DNA from: Hydractinia symbiolongicarpus
Lineage: Eukaryota; Cnidaria; Hydrozoa; Anthoathecata; Hydractiniidae
Direction of reading: 5' to 3'
Assembly (NCBI RefSeq): GCF_029227915.1
Contig: NC_079883.1
Coordinates: 27,156,001 to 27,220,000, forward strand
Length of the DNA stretch: 64,000 bases
The translations under genes and the position numbers were made by a program. The notes beneath the pieces were generated by a model. That model did no database searches. It saw nothing but the letters and a program-made list of their open reading frames with translations, and had not been told where the DNA came from. Below, one piece after another: positions 32,708 through 43,700 of this stretch (its first letter is position 1; every line of letters starts with the position of its first letter).

Positions 32708-35700
32708 TTAACAATTACATTTTTCTCTCTTTTCTTCCATATTTTCATGTTCTGTTGGAACAATTGTAATGTTGTTTGCCGCACGTTTTAGTCGTTCATG
32801 CTGAAAGAAAAGTTAAGGGAGATTTAACAAAAATACAGCTCCCAAAGTTGACATTTTATTAGCGAAATTAAATTTCCGCAAAAAAAAAAGAGTTCTTATT
32901 GGTTTAAAATCAATCTTGACAAGCCCAAATCCAAGGTCAGAAGTAGTTCAATCCTTTTGATCATTGATTTGCGCGAGATAAATTTCCGTCAGGTCTAAAA
33001 TCTGCAACCCTGTACAGAATATTTGTGGAAATGCCCCTTTTTGGCTATTTCTCGAAATGTCAAAACAGCATCACTTGGCCAGTAAGAGTTGCAAATTGTC
33101 AGAGGTTATAGGCTAAGCAAACAACGTCAAAAATTTGCTAGCTGAACTTTCTACAATGCTGTATTTATAGAACGCTATATGGCTTTAAAAAAGGCTCCTA
33201 TCAACTAATTCATGTCTGGAGTTGTAGGAAATCGTATTTACATGAATAACCCCTATGACTGATAAAGCGCCCCCTTTTAATAATTTATTAATTGCGTGTG
33301 TTACTTTACATGTATATTTGTGTCAAACAAATTATTCTTATAAACCTCTTTTTTAGTCTATTTTTTGTACATATATATATCAATGCACATTTTACACGAA
33401 TTGTTTCAATTAAACCTTACCTCCTCTTCCTGTAAAACATCGACGTAAATTTGTTTCGTAATTGTAAGAAAAGTCTAAAACAAATTAATAACACAATAAA
33501 TACAAAATTGCATGACATAATTGACATGCAAGAGATGAGAGGTCCTTGTTAAAAACGTTTCTTTGCAAATTTTCAACATACTATATCACTCTAAAAGGTA
33601 AAATTACAAAATACAGCCTAGAAGTGGTCTAACATTACATTAGATATATCAAAAGAAAAAAAAATTTAAAAGTTGTCTATGAATCTTTCCACCTTTCGGT
33701 AAATCTTAATTGTTTTTCAAATATAGGCCTTGAAAGTATATCTAATCATGTGAAATTATGACATTATAAGTAAGATGCTGAGTAACCATATACCTTGATC
33801 CTTAAAACAGCATTTTATTTATGTCAAAAAACATACATTTTACGGGCGCAATCTGATGGTTATAAAAGATAATAGTCAGCTGTAGTTACTTGATATGCAA
33901 CAATTTATATTGTTGATTTTAATAATATATTTTGTGCTACAATCTAACTAAGGCAGCTATGTGCGCACATTCAAGAAGTTATTGCGCATGTGTACAAAGT
34001 TATGACGCATGTGCAGTTCACACAACTCCCGATTTAAAAAACTCAATTTATCAGAACAACATTTCATAACGGTTTAAAATCTTATTTGGGGTAAATATTA
34101 TTTTGGGTTCATGTAAAGGCTATCTAAATTAAATCAATTCCTTTTTTTTAATGTAGCATAACAAATTTCCAAAAAAACTTACATCATCCACGTGATCTCC
34201 AGTATAAGCACTAGTTTCAAACCATGGAATATTAAATTCTTGTGCCAGCTGTAAAAATAAATATACAGAACTTTAGAAAAGGCATTATTTACAGCAAAAT
34301 TACAAAATAAAATAACCACCGCTACTTGTTATAATGACTGAGTGTAAATACAAGTGAAAGATGCTTACAGCTTCTGCTTCTTCTACTGTGACACGCCTTT
34401 GTTCAGGCAAGTCAGACTTATTTCCAATCAGTGTCAACTTTACATCTTGTTCTGCAAACTACACAAGGAAGTACAATTTCAGTAAATCATGGATAGTAGT
34501 GGAAGTGTTGTTTTATATGAAAATATAATTTACACATTTTACCTCTTCAACATATCTTAACCATTTCCTTATGCTATTAAATGATTCTTTTCGAGTAATA
34601 TCATATGCTAAAACTATACCCTGGAAAAAAGTGATTACAAATAGAATTAGGATGCGTGACATCATCACTTATACTGCATGCATTATATACAAAAAATTAC
34701 ATATTGAAAAATATACCTGTGCCCTTCTATAATATTGCGTTGTAATTGTCTCATATCTTTCTTGACCAGCTGTATCCCTGTGAAAAAAACACATATCATG
34801 TATTTATTCACTACAAATATGTTAATGACTGATCTAATAGTATTTGCTGGTACTATATACATTTTGGGTTTTATATTTTGTGATATTTATAATCAAGAAG
34901 AAGTAAAAAAAGTCTAATCTTTTTTAAGTTAATTTTATCAAGGCTACTTGATATTGGAGCTGGGAAACTCATCAGCTAAGTTTACTGGCTAGTCAGAATA
35001 AGTCCAGCTTGGGTTTGCTTTTATTTGATTTATCTGGCCAACCAAGTTCCCAGCCTACTTGCCCAGAATTTCGGTTGATAGATTTTCTAATTTAATTAAA
35101 TATAAAAACACATAAATACCCTTGCTAATTAGTGTTTTTTATCACATTTCATATTTTCAAGAATCCCGATCAGTCCTCCACTCCAAAATTAAATTCCCTG
35201 AATCCTAAATGTAAGTTGCGCTTGCTTGCTGGATTTATCATGCACTTAATGTTATGAAAATGCACTCAATAACTGGAGAAAATGTGTCATTTATCATTCA
35301 GGCCTATTGATATATAAAAATTTAACTTCTGCATTGAAGCCAAGGTTTGCTCCCCAATTTAACCACATACACTAAAAGCTAACTAAGGAATAGATTTTTG
35401 GGTTATGTCAAGTAGTACATACCAAACTTGGATTTTAACTTGCTTTCCATCAACTGACAAACATTTCATTTTAAAGTCAATACCTAAAACGAAGCAACAA
35501 TATAGTATATTATATTTTTTAGATACGCTACCAATCAGCAGTAACCACACATAAGTTTTAAAACTAAGCATATATACAGGGAATTTCTGTTGTAGGCATG
35601 TGTTGCCTACAACAGAAGGCATGTGTTGAGTATTATGTGTAGGCATGTGTTGACTATTGCTGGAATTAGCAAAATTTTCAAGTTTAGATCTAACATGGTC

Positions 35701-38190
35701 TAACGAAGTTGGAGGAAGGATATTATTATACCCTGTCCAACCTATGCTAGCATGGAAAACAGACGTAAAGCAGGGATTGATGATGATAATGACAGTAAAT
35801 GTAAACAAAAAAATTATTGATTTTTACAAAAAAAATTCTGTTTGAGCATTATTTTCCTTGTTTTGACATTCTTTGATAATTATGTCTTGTTATTGATATT
35901 TTTAAAAGGTGATGTTTAAAAAAGAACTTTATGTGCTTTAGTCCAACTCTAGTTTTTATGACAGTCAAGGTAAACCCCTAAATACAGGACCCCGCAGTTA
36001 TGCCTTTTTGCAAAATGGTGTCCTTTAAATGGTACGTGACAGCAAAATCCAGTTTGAAGTGAAAATTTTGAATTTATTCAATGTATATATTATTCCTTTG
36101 AATATTTTTGAGAATTAACGAAACGACGCCGTAGATTAGTGGTTATAGCTCTCGTACTCTGTGCAGGAGACCGAGGTTTAATTTCTCTTGACGGCGATTC
36201 AACCTGGGCGAGTGAATGTTACTATAGTCCCGGGTTAACCCAAGCCATGTGAGAGAAATTGGGGAGATGGCTCCATGTGTGGGCTGTTGGATGTTGCCGA
36301 GAGTTGTCTAGTAGAGCGAGGGCCCTAATTGGGTCTGCATAGCTCAAAACGAGCATTAAATTCTCTAGGACTCTTCATCTAAGCCATGGTCCCTCCTGGA
36401 AATAATAGACAGGGTAATCCCTCGATATTAGTGAGGTTGGCCATGTAAAATATGCACATCTCTCTCTCTCTCATAACTGTGAGTTTTATTGTTAAAACTT
36501 ATTGAAAATAAAATTCCCTCATTCTCGGCTTAACGTCCGTTTTCCATGCTAGCATGGGTTGGACGAGGTATATTAATGACCCTCTTCCAATCTGATCTAG
36601 ACTGTGTTAGATCTAAACTCAACTTCCTCTGTATCAAGTCTGTCCTTATTACCTCCTGTCAAGTCTTTCTCGGTCTGCCTCTGGGCTTTGCCCCAGGAAG
36701 TACCAAGTCTCTAAACTTTCTTACCTAATTATTCCCCTCTATTCTCTGCAAGTGCCCTAGCCAATCCAATCTTCTTATCTGGATAACATCTTTAATTCTA
36801 TGGATACTCAGCCTGCTCCTTAGCCATCTCAACTCTTTCTGTCTCTCAGACTGGCGTTACACAGCAGTCTCTTTTCTTAACAAAACCTTTGGAAGAACTT
36901 TTGCAGCATAAAAAACTTTGTGAACGAAATTATTTTAGCTAGTAAAATTTTCCATTTACTTTCACGCTCTTTCACCTCCTTCTACCACAATTTAAAAATG
37001 TGATATACAGTCCTGTTTTAGCACTCTGGTCAATGAAGAGACTAGGCGTGCAACAGTTTGCATGCCCAAAATTGTTTTTATGGTATAAGGCGTGCAATTT
37101 TTATTTCTTCAATTACTGTCTCTACAACGGAGGATCATAAGGTAATTAATAATTTTTTGTTGCAAAAAAAAATTAACAATTTGCCTCCCTTTAAAAAAAA
37201 AATGAATAAATTTGTTCTCTTGTTTTGAACCAGCAAAATAACTAGCTGTCAAGGTGAAAAAATAAAAATACTTGCAGGCCCAAAAACTTTTTTTAAATGT
37301 TATGCAGCAAGAAGTTTTCTTGTGCTGTTTTAAAAGTTATACAGCAAGATATATTTTTGCTGCTTCGAGAATATGCAGAATATATATGTATTGTTTCAAA
37401 AGTTATACAGCAAGTTATTCTTCTCTCACTTATAAAAATAAAAAACAACAGAAAAATTATTTTAATAAAAAATTTTAGTGTTGTTTTAAAATTATTTGTG
37501 CAGTCCTATAAGAAAATCTATGTCCCAAATTTGCAAATTTTTTAAGGAATATAGTATAGTTGGCAAAAATTATGTAATAACATCATGCAGGAGGGTTTTA
37601 TGACAAACCTATTTTGAATGTCTTTTATATTATTTTCCCCATATAGCAGCCTATTTAAGCAATAGTCAGCAGACTATACGCTGAAAGTATTCTAACCCTG
37701 TCACATGCAGGTTATTGTTATTTAAACAATAAGTTCCCTGATCCTTTTAATTTTTGCCCTATATATAATTATTTTCTCTGAAAGACAATAATCTATTATG
37801 AAAATAATTATTTATGCAGTGTATATAATTATTTTCTCTGAAAGATAATAATCTGTTATGAAAATAATTATTTATGCAAGTCGCCTGTACGCGGAAGCTT
37901 ACATTTGGACAGTACTGTATTTCAAATTTAAAATACACAGTTGTAATTTTAGTTCAAAGCATAATCTATTTTTCTGTGATAAAAATTAATAGTATAGCTG
38001 TGCATATAAATATCTACAAATTATACTTATATACTTTACCTATTGTTGATATATGTGATTTAACAACTTCTTCACCAACAAAACGTGCTAGAATAGACGT
38101 TTTTCCAACGCCAGAGTCTCCAATCAGAATGATTTTGAATAGGTAGTCATAGTTTTTTGAACTTCGACGAGGTGAATCTGTGTTATCCAT
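32708..38190 (-). CDS. Rab family small GTPase, Rab15-like, eight exons
   Basis: Exons on the minus strand: 38190-38040, 35483-35423, 34777-34717, 34620-34543, 34458-34369, 34248-34183, 33474-33421, 32800-32708; all introns are GT-AG. The spliced protein is 217 aa, normal for a Rab. The P-loop is GDSGVGKT (24-31), the switch I Thr is T49 in SHISTIGIDFKM, switch II is [13 protein letters not shown] (71-83), the base-recognition motifs are NKSD (130-133) and ETSA (158-161), and the C terminus is Cys-Asn-Cys, a CXC geranylgeranylation signal. SHISTIGIDFKMK and YYRRAQGI recall Rab15, within the Rab8/10/13/15 group that controls exocytic and recycling traffic on membranes. ATG at 38190 is chosen because it starts the conserved N-terminal extension. 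A 2.5-kb first intron carries repeats. All motifs are intact, so it should be active. Rab15 versus another member of the group is inference. Confidence 0.93.
35600..35800 (-). repeat. SINE-like repeat with TTTTCCATGCTAGCAT core, copy 1
   Basis: On the minus strand it reads TTTTCCATGCTAGCATAGGT and TGGACAGGGTATAATAATAT, matching in inverse orientation the repeat at 36530. A short internal repeat (AGGCATGTGTTG, three times at 35595-35652) lies beside it. It sits in the first Rab intron, beyond exon 2. Confidence 0.65.
36121..36480 (+). repeat. tRNA-derived SINE
   Basis: The head at 36128-36195 has a tRNA-like form. GCCGT and ACGGC pair as an acceptor stem, TAGATTAGTGGTTATAGC resembles an A box, and GAGACCGAGGTTTAATTTC a B box. 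A body without similarity to tRNA follows, then GTAAAATATGCACATC and a CT dinucleotide tail. This is the usual layout of a Pol III SINE. The B box is degenerate and the unit is embedded in a longer repeat, so it is not called a tRNA gene. Confidence 0.75.
36525..36890 (+). repeat. SINE-like repeat with TTTTCCATGCTAGCAT core, copy 2
   Basis: Carries CGTTTTCCATGCTAGCATGG followed by GTTGGACGAGG and a long CT-rich body. The core is shared with the inverted copy at 35600-35800. From memory, near-identical cores (CCATGCTGGCATGGGTTGGACG) occur in cephalopod and other molluscan SINEs. Confidence 0.7.
37285..37415. repeat. short tandem repeat in Rab intron 1
   Basis: Three imperfect copies of a block containing AAAGTTATACAGCAAG or GTTATGCAGCAAGAAG, spaced 40-60 bp, with intervening TTGTGCTGTTTTA-like segments. 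Confidence 0.6.
37758..37878. repeat. tandem duplication of about 62 bp
   Basis: TATATAATTATTTTCTCTGA and the following 40 bases (AAGAYAATAATCTRTTATGA, AAATAATTATTTATGCA) occur twice in direct orientation with only two or three changes. Located in Rab intron 1. Confidence 0.9.
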
Positions 38191-39963
38191 TATCTTTTGC
38201 AATTTAACATTCTAAAGTCTAAAAATATTCAGAGCTATGCTAGCTATGCTTATTATTATTGGGATGTTCTATTATTTTGCCTAATTTACAAAGCTAGAGA
38301 GATATCTAAAGACAATGAGCTAGATAGCTATCAGATAGTTAGCTAAACATTGGTAAATAACAAAAAGAAACGATATTATATAGCTTTTTATTGGTTAATT
38401 CCCAAGTATTACACTCCTTGTTCTGTACAAACAAGAAAGTGAAAACGCTAGTTTGCCAATTTCAGTGTGCAAAACTGAACACAAATCAGTTATATATTCT
38501 CGTGATTTTCCATGAAAAACAAAATCTAAAAGCCGAATATTTTGACTTTGCAAATATCAACTGACACGAAAAATTTAAAATTTCTAAAGCGATAGCTAGC
38601 TGATTTGTTTTTATTTTGTTTGTTTTGCGCAAAACTTCTGAAATCTACCATCTTCAATATGAATCATGTTTTCGAAAAGAATTAAAACACCAGCATTCAA
38701 TAAATTGAGCTAACACTTATCCCTTGTAATACCAATAACGGTACTGCAAGTTACCGCGTCTGTGACACTTTAGTCACCAGGGCTCATTTTAGGTTATATT
38801 ACGTCACAGCAGATACATTTTTCAGAATTTTGGCGAAACACCATGGTTAGTGGTTACTTATTTTTTAAATCCATAATTCTCATCCTGGACTCCGGGGTTT
38901 GTTCCTATGCCAAAGCTGCTAGCTTTCAAAAAGGCAAAGCGCCTAGATACGAGGTTGCGATAATTCCTGAACAAAATTAATTTCGGGTGTGTTTAAAAAG
39001 GGTATGTGCAAGTGCTGTGCACCAATTCAAGAAAATACAAGGGACGGGGAGACAAGACCTAAAGTAGTTAACAATTATATTGTCAACTTCCCACAAAAAA
39101 AAAAAAATCTAAAAAGTCCTAAGGTCGAAAGGGCAATTACAGTGACAAACAGAAGAGATAACAAGCTATAAATAAGGGTGAGAGGTACATTTTGTAAAAA
39201 TCCAGCCTCATCCCGCGAGCATTTTGTATCTTTTCTGACATCGGGACGACATCGGGACGGCGATGTTTGTCTCGCCGTCCCGGTCATAGAAAGAGACAAC
39301 AGGCGCTGGGAACGAGGTTGGTAAAAATCATTTATCCTTTTAACGATTATTTTACATAGAATTAATGTTTTTTATTTTCTTAAATCTTCTTCCGAATACG
39401 AGTTCGAATTAATTAAAAGAGTTTTCTTGTAAGGGATTACTAGTAAATTATGAAATATGGGACCGAATAATCTGTTCGATTTAAATGCTTTTTGGAATTA
39501 TGGCAGTTCGAATTGAACTAGAGTTTAACTGAAATTATGGACCTTCTTTACAAAGCCCTAATTTAATCGTAGTCAATCGTTGTTATGTAAAACATTCACC
39601 TTTTATCAATAGTTAATATTTGGCTGTTTTGGCTTTACAAGGAAACCCAAATCAACGACTAATTACGATACATTGGTTACACCGTATAACAGCCACGTTT
39701 TTTATCAACAATTTGGTCCCCAGGCGTTGCTGGATCCTTCGTTATTATCTGTTTCTGTTGATTTTTTAATGCAACAATACATAACCTGTTGCAGTTAGAA
39801 CGCACGGGTAAAACGTTTTTTTTCTTAGTATTTACAAACTTTAAGAGAATATATACATATAATACATATATAACATAATTTTATACAATATTTTCTCTCT
39901 TGACTTCCGGCTTTTTAAAATATAACTCAAATGTTATATTTGATTGACGGTTTTAGCCGTAGG
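38191..39963. other. intergenic, Rab promoter side, with repeats
   Basis: Upstream of the Rab start there is AT-rich DNA with AGCTAGCT-like runs. A foldback copy lies at 39203-39321. At 39380-39560 GAGTTCGAATTAATT and CAGTTCGAATTGAACT suggest a decayed pogo-like relic. Confidence 0.4.
39203..39321. repeat. foldback element copy (CAACCTCG family), nearly complete
   Basis: CAGCCTCATCCCGCGAGCAT on the left, inner inverted blocks CGGGACGGCGA and TCGCCGTCCCG around a TGTTTGTC loop, then AAAGAGACAACAGGCGCTG and GGAACGAGGTTGG on the right. The inner stem plus outer stem give a two-tier foldback. Confidence 0.85.
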
Positions 39964-40554
39964 TTAATCACTTTCGTCGATATTGTCGCCGTTGTTGTTG
40001 TTTTTGTTGTTGTTGTTGGTATTAGCATACTTTTCTTGTATATTCATACACTCGTAAGTTTTTTTACGGCCTGGCAAAGAAAATGAGAATTTCGAAGTCT
40101 GTGCTCCGCACCATGAAAACCTATTAGATTTCCTTGTTACATCTGATTTTGAACGAAGCTTAAAATTATCTTCGATAGATAGCTGAAAGTATTTCAGATG
40201 TTTCTCTTTTTCCATATCATCAAGTAAATTACCTGTTGATGAACTTTTTAAGAATATAGAACGCCTGTTGTTACGAATAAACTCATCAATGTTATCCCCT
40301 ACTCTACTGTTTCTTAAAAGATTTAAATTATCTTGTAGTTGAACATTGGACTCGTGTATTGCTTCTAAAAGATCTGGCGAGCTTTTTGTAATGTTTTCTT
40401 CATCGTCGCATATGAATATTTTGCTCAACGGGCGATACTTTGGCTTCACAGGCGAAGGAAAAATTTCTCCATAATACGAATTCCAAGTTGCATAAAAATT
40501 ATCTGTTAACGTTTTCGGCAGTATTATATGATCCAACGACAGGCTTAAAGTCAT
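39964..40554 (-). CDS. uncharacterised 196-aa protein with Asn-rich C terminus
   Basis: A single-exon frame from a true ATG (40554) to TGA/TAA at 39964. No domain is recognised. The N-terminal half has a compact block, TWNSYYGEIFPSPVKPKYRP, then an acidic DDEEN and a predicted helical stretch (DLLEAIHESNVQLQDNLNLL). Ser/Lys/Arg-rich segments (RRSIFLKSSSTG, RSKSDVTRKSNRFSW) look like phosphorylation or linker regions. The C terminus is an Asn tract (NTNNNNKNNNN) encoded by an AAC/AAT repeat and ends DNIDESD. No signal peptide or TM, so nuclear or cytoplasmic. Codon use is even and the frame is long for this AT-rich DNA, which supports a real gene. It lies between two other minus-strand genes, but the spacing gives no functional hint. 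Confidence 0.65.
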   Translation of the reverse strand: MTLSLSLDHIILPKTLTDNFYATWNSYYGEIFPSPVKPKYRPLSKIFICDDEENITKSSPDLLEAIHESNVQLQDNLNLLRNSRVGDNIDEFIRNNRRSIFLKSSSTGNLLDDMEKEKHLKYFQLSIEDNFKLRSKSDVTRKSNRFSWCGAQTSKFSFSLPGRKKTYECMNIQEKYANTNNNNKNNNNGDNIDESD

Positions 40555-42152
40555 ATTAGCTACTTTCTTGAATTACTTTTTACAATGTTTTCTTCTTTTT
40601 AAGTTTGATAAAATATAATCAAATAGGCTTGCGCTCTTTTAACATCTTTGCAAAGTCTGTTTTTATTGAATTGGTGACATTTTAAAAACCCTTATGTTCT
40701 TGGCGCAGGTGCTAAAAACTTTAAAAAGATCTTTCAATAAAGAAAAGAACGAATATAAAAACAACAGATGAAAATAAAAGCTCTTTTTTGAATATTTGTT
40801 TTATTCAATGGCTATATGGGCAGGTTTTGTAAACAGGAATATAAAATATTGATCTGTTATAGACTCTTCTCATAAACTTTTGAACGAGAACAAGCTCTTA
40901 CAAAACTGCGTGACTTGTTTAGTCATTCATTAATTCATTCAATTATTCACTCATTCTGCATGACGTAAATATTTCATTTTATCAAAACAAAACACGCCCT
41001 CGCAGTTCATATGTTTTTTATCGAACTTCTTTACACAAAGAAAAAAATCCCCCGCGTGAAATCCCTAGAAAACTCACGAAATATCGTCCTTTTGATTTTG
41101 CTTAAAATAATCTGAGGCCACGTCATTCTGAATGGGCAAAACAGATACTAGAAGGACTTTGGGAAGACCCCGCCTTTAACAGTTGCAACGAGCCCTTCTT
41201 ATTCGTTCTCTAATGTTAATACAACGATGCAAATTTTTGACTCTGCTTGCGACATTTTCTCACGCATTAAAAATATTATAATCGACTAGTTTAGGACAAC
41301 TCAAATATAGTCAGTGCATCTTATCTCTCTTGTGTTGAAATAGATATGTATTTCTCATACTAGCGAAATTCACATGCAAAACAGAAATTTTGAACGAAAC
41401 AAGGATAACGGCGTATCCTCTCTTCTGATGAAAAAAATTCAACATTTTGTGGAAGACCTTTTATTATAGCTTTAATTTTTACAACAAAATCATGCAATAC
41501 TAAATATGCGCTTTCATAACAGATTGTTAAAACAAAAAAAGTGCGACTATTTCTACCATTGTGAAGAAAAATTGGGATCGAACAGAGGGGTATTTCCCCT
41601 TACTTTTTTAGAGATGGCTTAGATAGCTTCGAAAACACTATTTTCTTCATTCGGACATAGTTAAATCTGTAAATTTGAATAGCGAGTCAATCTCCAAGTA
41701 TTGTTGGATCTCCTTTATTATTATATTGATATTTACACTTTTCAAACTAATTTGGCGGCAGACAATGCGCTAATTTTTTTGTTTAAACTGTAACAGTGAG
41801 AATTTATACTTTTTTTATATTGTATACAATATAACCTTGGAGATATAACCGAACCTCGATCTCAGGCTTTTTGTCTCTTTTTATATTTGGAGTTCTCGCC
41901 GTCCACGGCATTTAAAGAGAAAAAAGCCCTGGGGCCGAGGTTGGACAAAACTTATTTAGAAAATTTCTTTTTTTAAGATATTTATCTTGTACTTGATTTC
42001 TCCAAGTATATGTTTTAAGAAAAACCCTCAAATGTCCGTGCAAAGTTGTCATATAAACTAATATAAAATTACTTTTAACTTATCACTAAAAATAGTAAAA
42101 CTAAAAAATACTTTATATTTCAAATATATTAATAAATAAATAAATAAATAAT
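40555..42152. other. intergenic with a foldback copy
   Basis: AT-rich sequence between two minus-strand genes. Contains the foldback element at 41851-41944 and an AAAT run near 42131-42150. Confidence 0.45.
41851..41944. repeat. foldback element copy (CAACCTCG family)
   Basis: GAACCTCGATCTCAGGCTTT on the left, TTGTCTCTTT against AAAGAGAAAA, an inner TCTCGCCGTCC, and AAGCCCTGGGGCCGAGGTTGG on the right: long imperfect arms. Confidence 0.85.
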
Positions 42153-43653
42153 TTAAACAACAATTCTCAACTCCATGTCCTTTGCGTCTTGTTCATCCAA
42201 CGCTCCCTTCGGTTTCAATTCAAACTTTCCAGTGAAGTTGCTCATTTTACCAAAACGTCCATAAATGTCTACAGCGCAAACGGCAAATTTATATTTAATA
42301 TTATATTTTAATTTATCAATATTACAAGACATCGGTAGAGGTAAAGCATCTACGATACCTATACGTTTCATTGTACCCACTTTATGACCAAATAATTCTC
42401 TAGCGAACAATTGATATGACTTCACAAGCGAACTGTCGCAGTTTGATGTAGCATTCCAGGTCAGAGTGACGCCATTTTCATTTTGACTTTCGACAATATG
42501 AAGTTTTGGCGGGAGTTTTGTATAAAAGTCGCTGTTGTATTTCGTAAAATCAGGATCAGATGATATTAATTGAGGCATGGGTATCGGTAGCCCCGATGCT
42601 TCTTTGTAACCTCTTTTAGAAGAGAAAAGGTTAGGGATTAGGGTTCTGTTTTCTGGAGGAGAAAATGCTCGTCCTTTATCTCGTGCTTCAAAAGTCTGTA
42701 GAGTTTTCATGACTGTGGCTTTGTGTGCTCTTACGGGTGCATAATATGGTCTATATTCGTCTCTCGTATTATAAGATATTGACTCCAATTGATGCATTTC
42801 TGGTTTGTAGTCTTCATCTACTTTAATTCTTTCCCGATCTATTTTGAGAGAATCGTATGGGTAATACCTTCGATGATACGTTGGTAAAAAACATTTAGGC
42901 GACCTTTTTTCTTGAATGCTATATGATTCTGTTAATTCTACACACCCGTATGGTGGAGAGTGTCTTCGTGGTACTCTACCATCGTAGATATTATTCTCAG
43001 GGGTCTTTTTCTGGCCGGTTTTGTGTGCATAGTATGTTGCTCTGAATAATTCATTTCTTTCTTCCATCTCCTCAGGAGTGATGATTTCATTTCCCTTTTC
43101 TTTCTCTTTCACTTTATCACCTGTGTCAGAGGTAATCTCTGATGGAGATGGTGTTTTTCTTAAAATATGCCTAGGATCGCTTACTTCAACACAACTAAAG
43201 CCAATTCTGTTTTTTATTTTGTGTTCCTCTTTTAAAGAAACTGGGATATGTATATGACCCATAGGACGATGTTTTGAAAACACTTGTTCTGACAAAGACT
43301 TGGCCGGTGCAGGTAAGTATTGATGACACTGGGAGACTTCATAACTTGGATTGTGCCGAAAGTATAAAGGCGGCGGGATGGACCTAATTGGAGAATTGGT
43401 GCGATAAGGAGGACTAGGCGAATCACTTTCATACGAAAGACTGAACGACAACCCTTCGTCTTGGTATGGTCGCGTTGCTACTCGTATATCTTCACCTTCT
43501 TTCTCTTTACTTTTTAACCCCTGTTCCTCGTCATCTTCAGTCTAAAAAAATATGTAAAACATAACACGAGATGACGACAACAACAACAACAACAACAACG
43601 ATGAGGACGATAGCAATCAAAACAACACCAAGAACATAAACAGCAATATCAAT

Positions 43654-43700
<47 letters not shown>

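Noticed and set aside
35383-35808. 141-codon minus-strand ORF
   Set aside because: Only 35423-35483 is real (Rab exon 2). The rest reads through the intron and a repeat.
36128-36195. Stand-alone tRNA gene
   Set aside because: Degenerate B box, embedded in a longer repeat with a CT tail; better explained as a SINE head.
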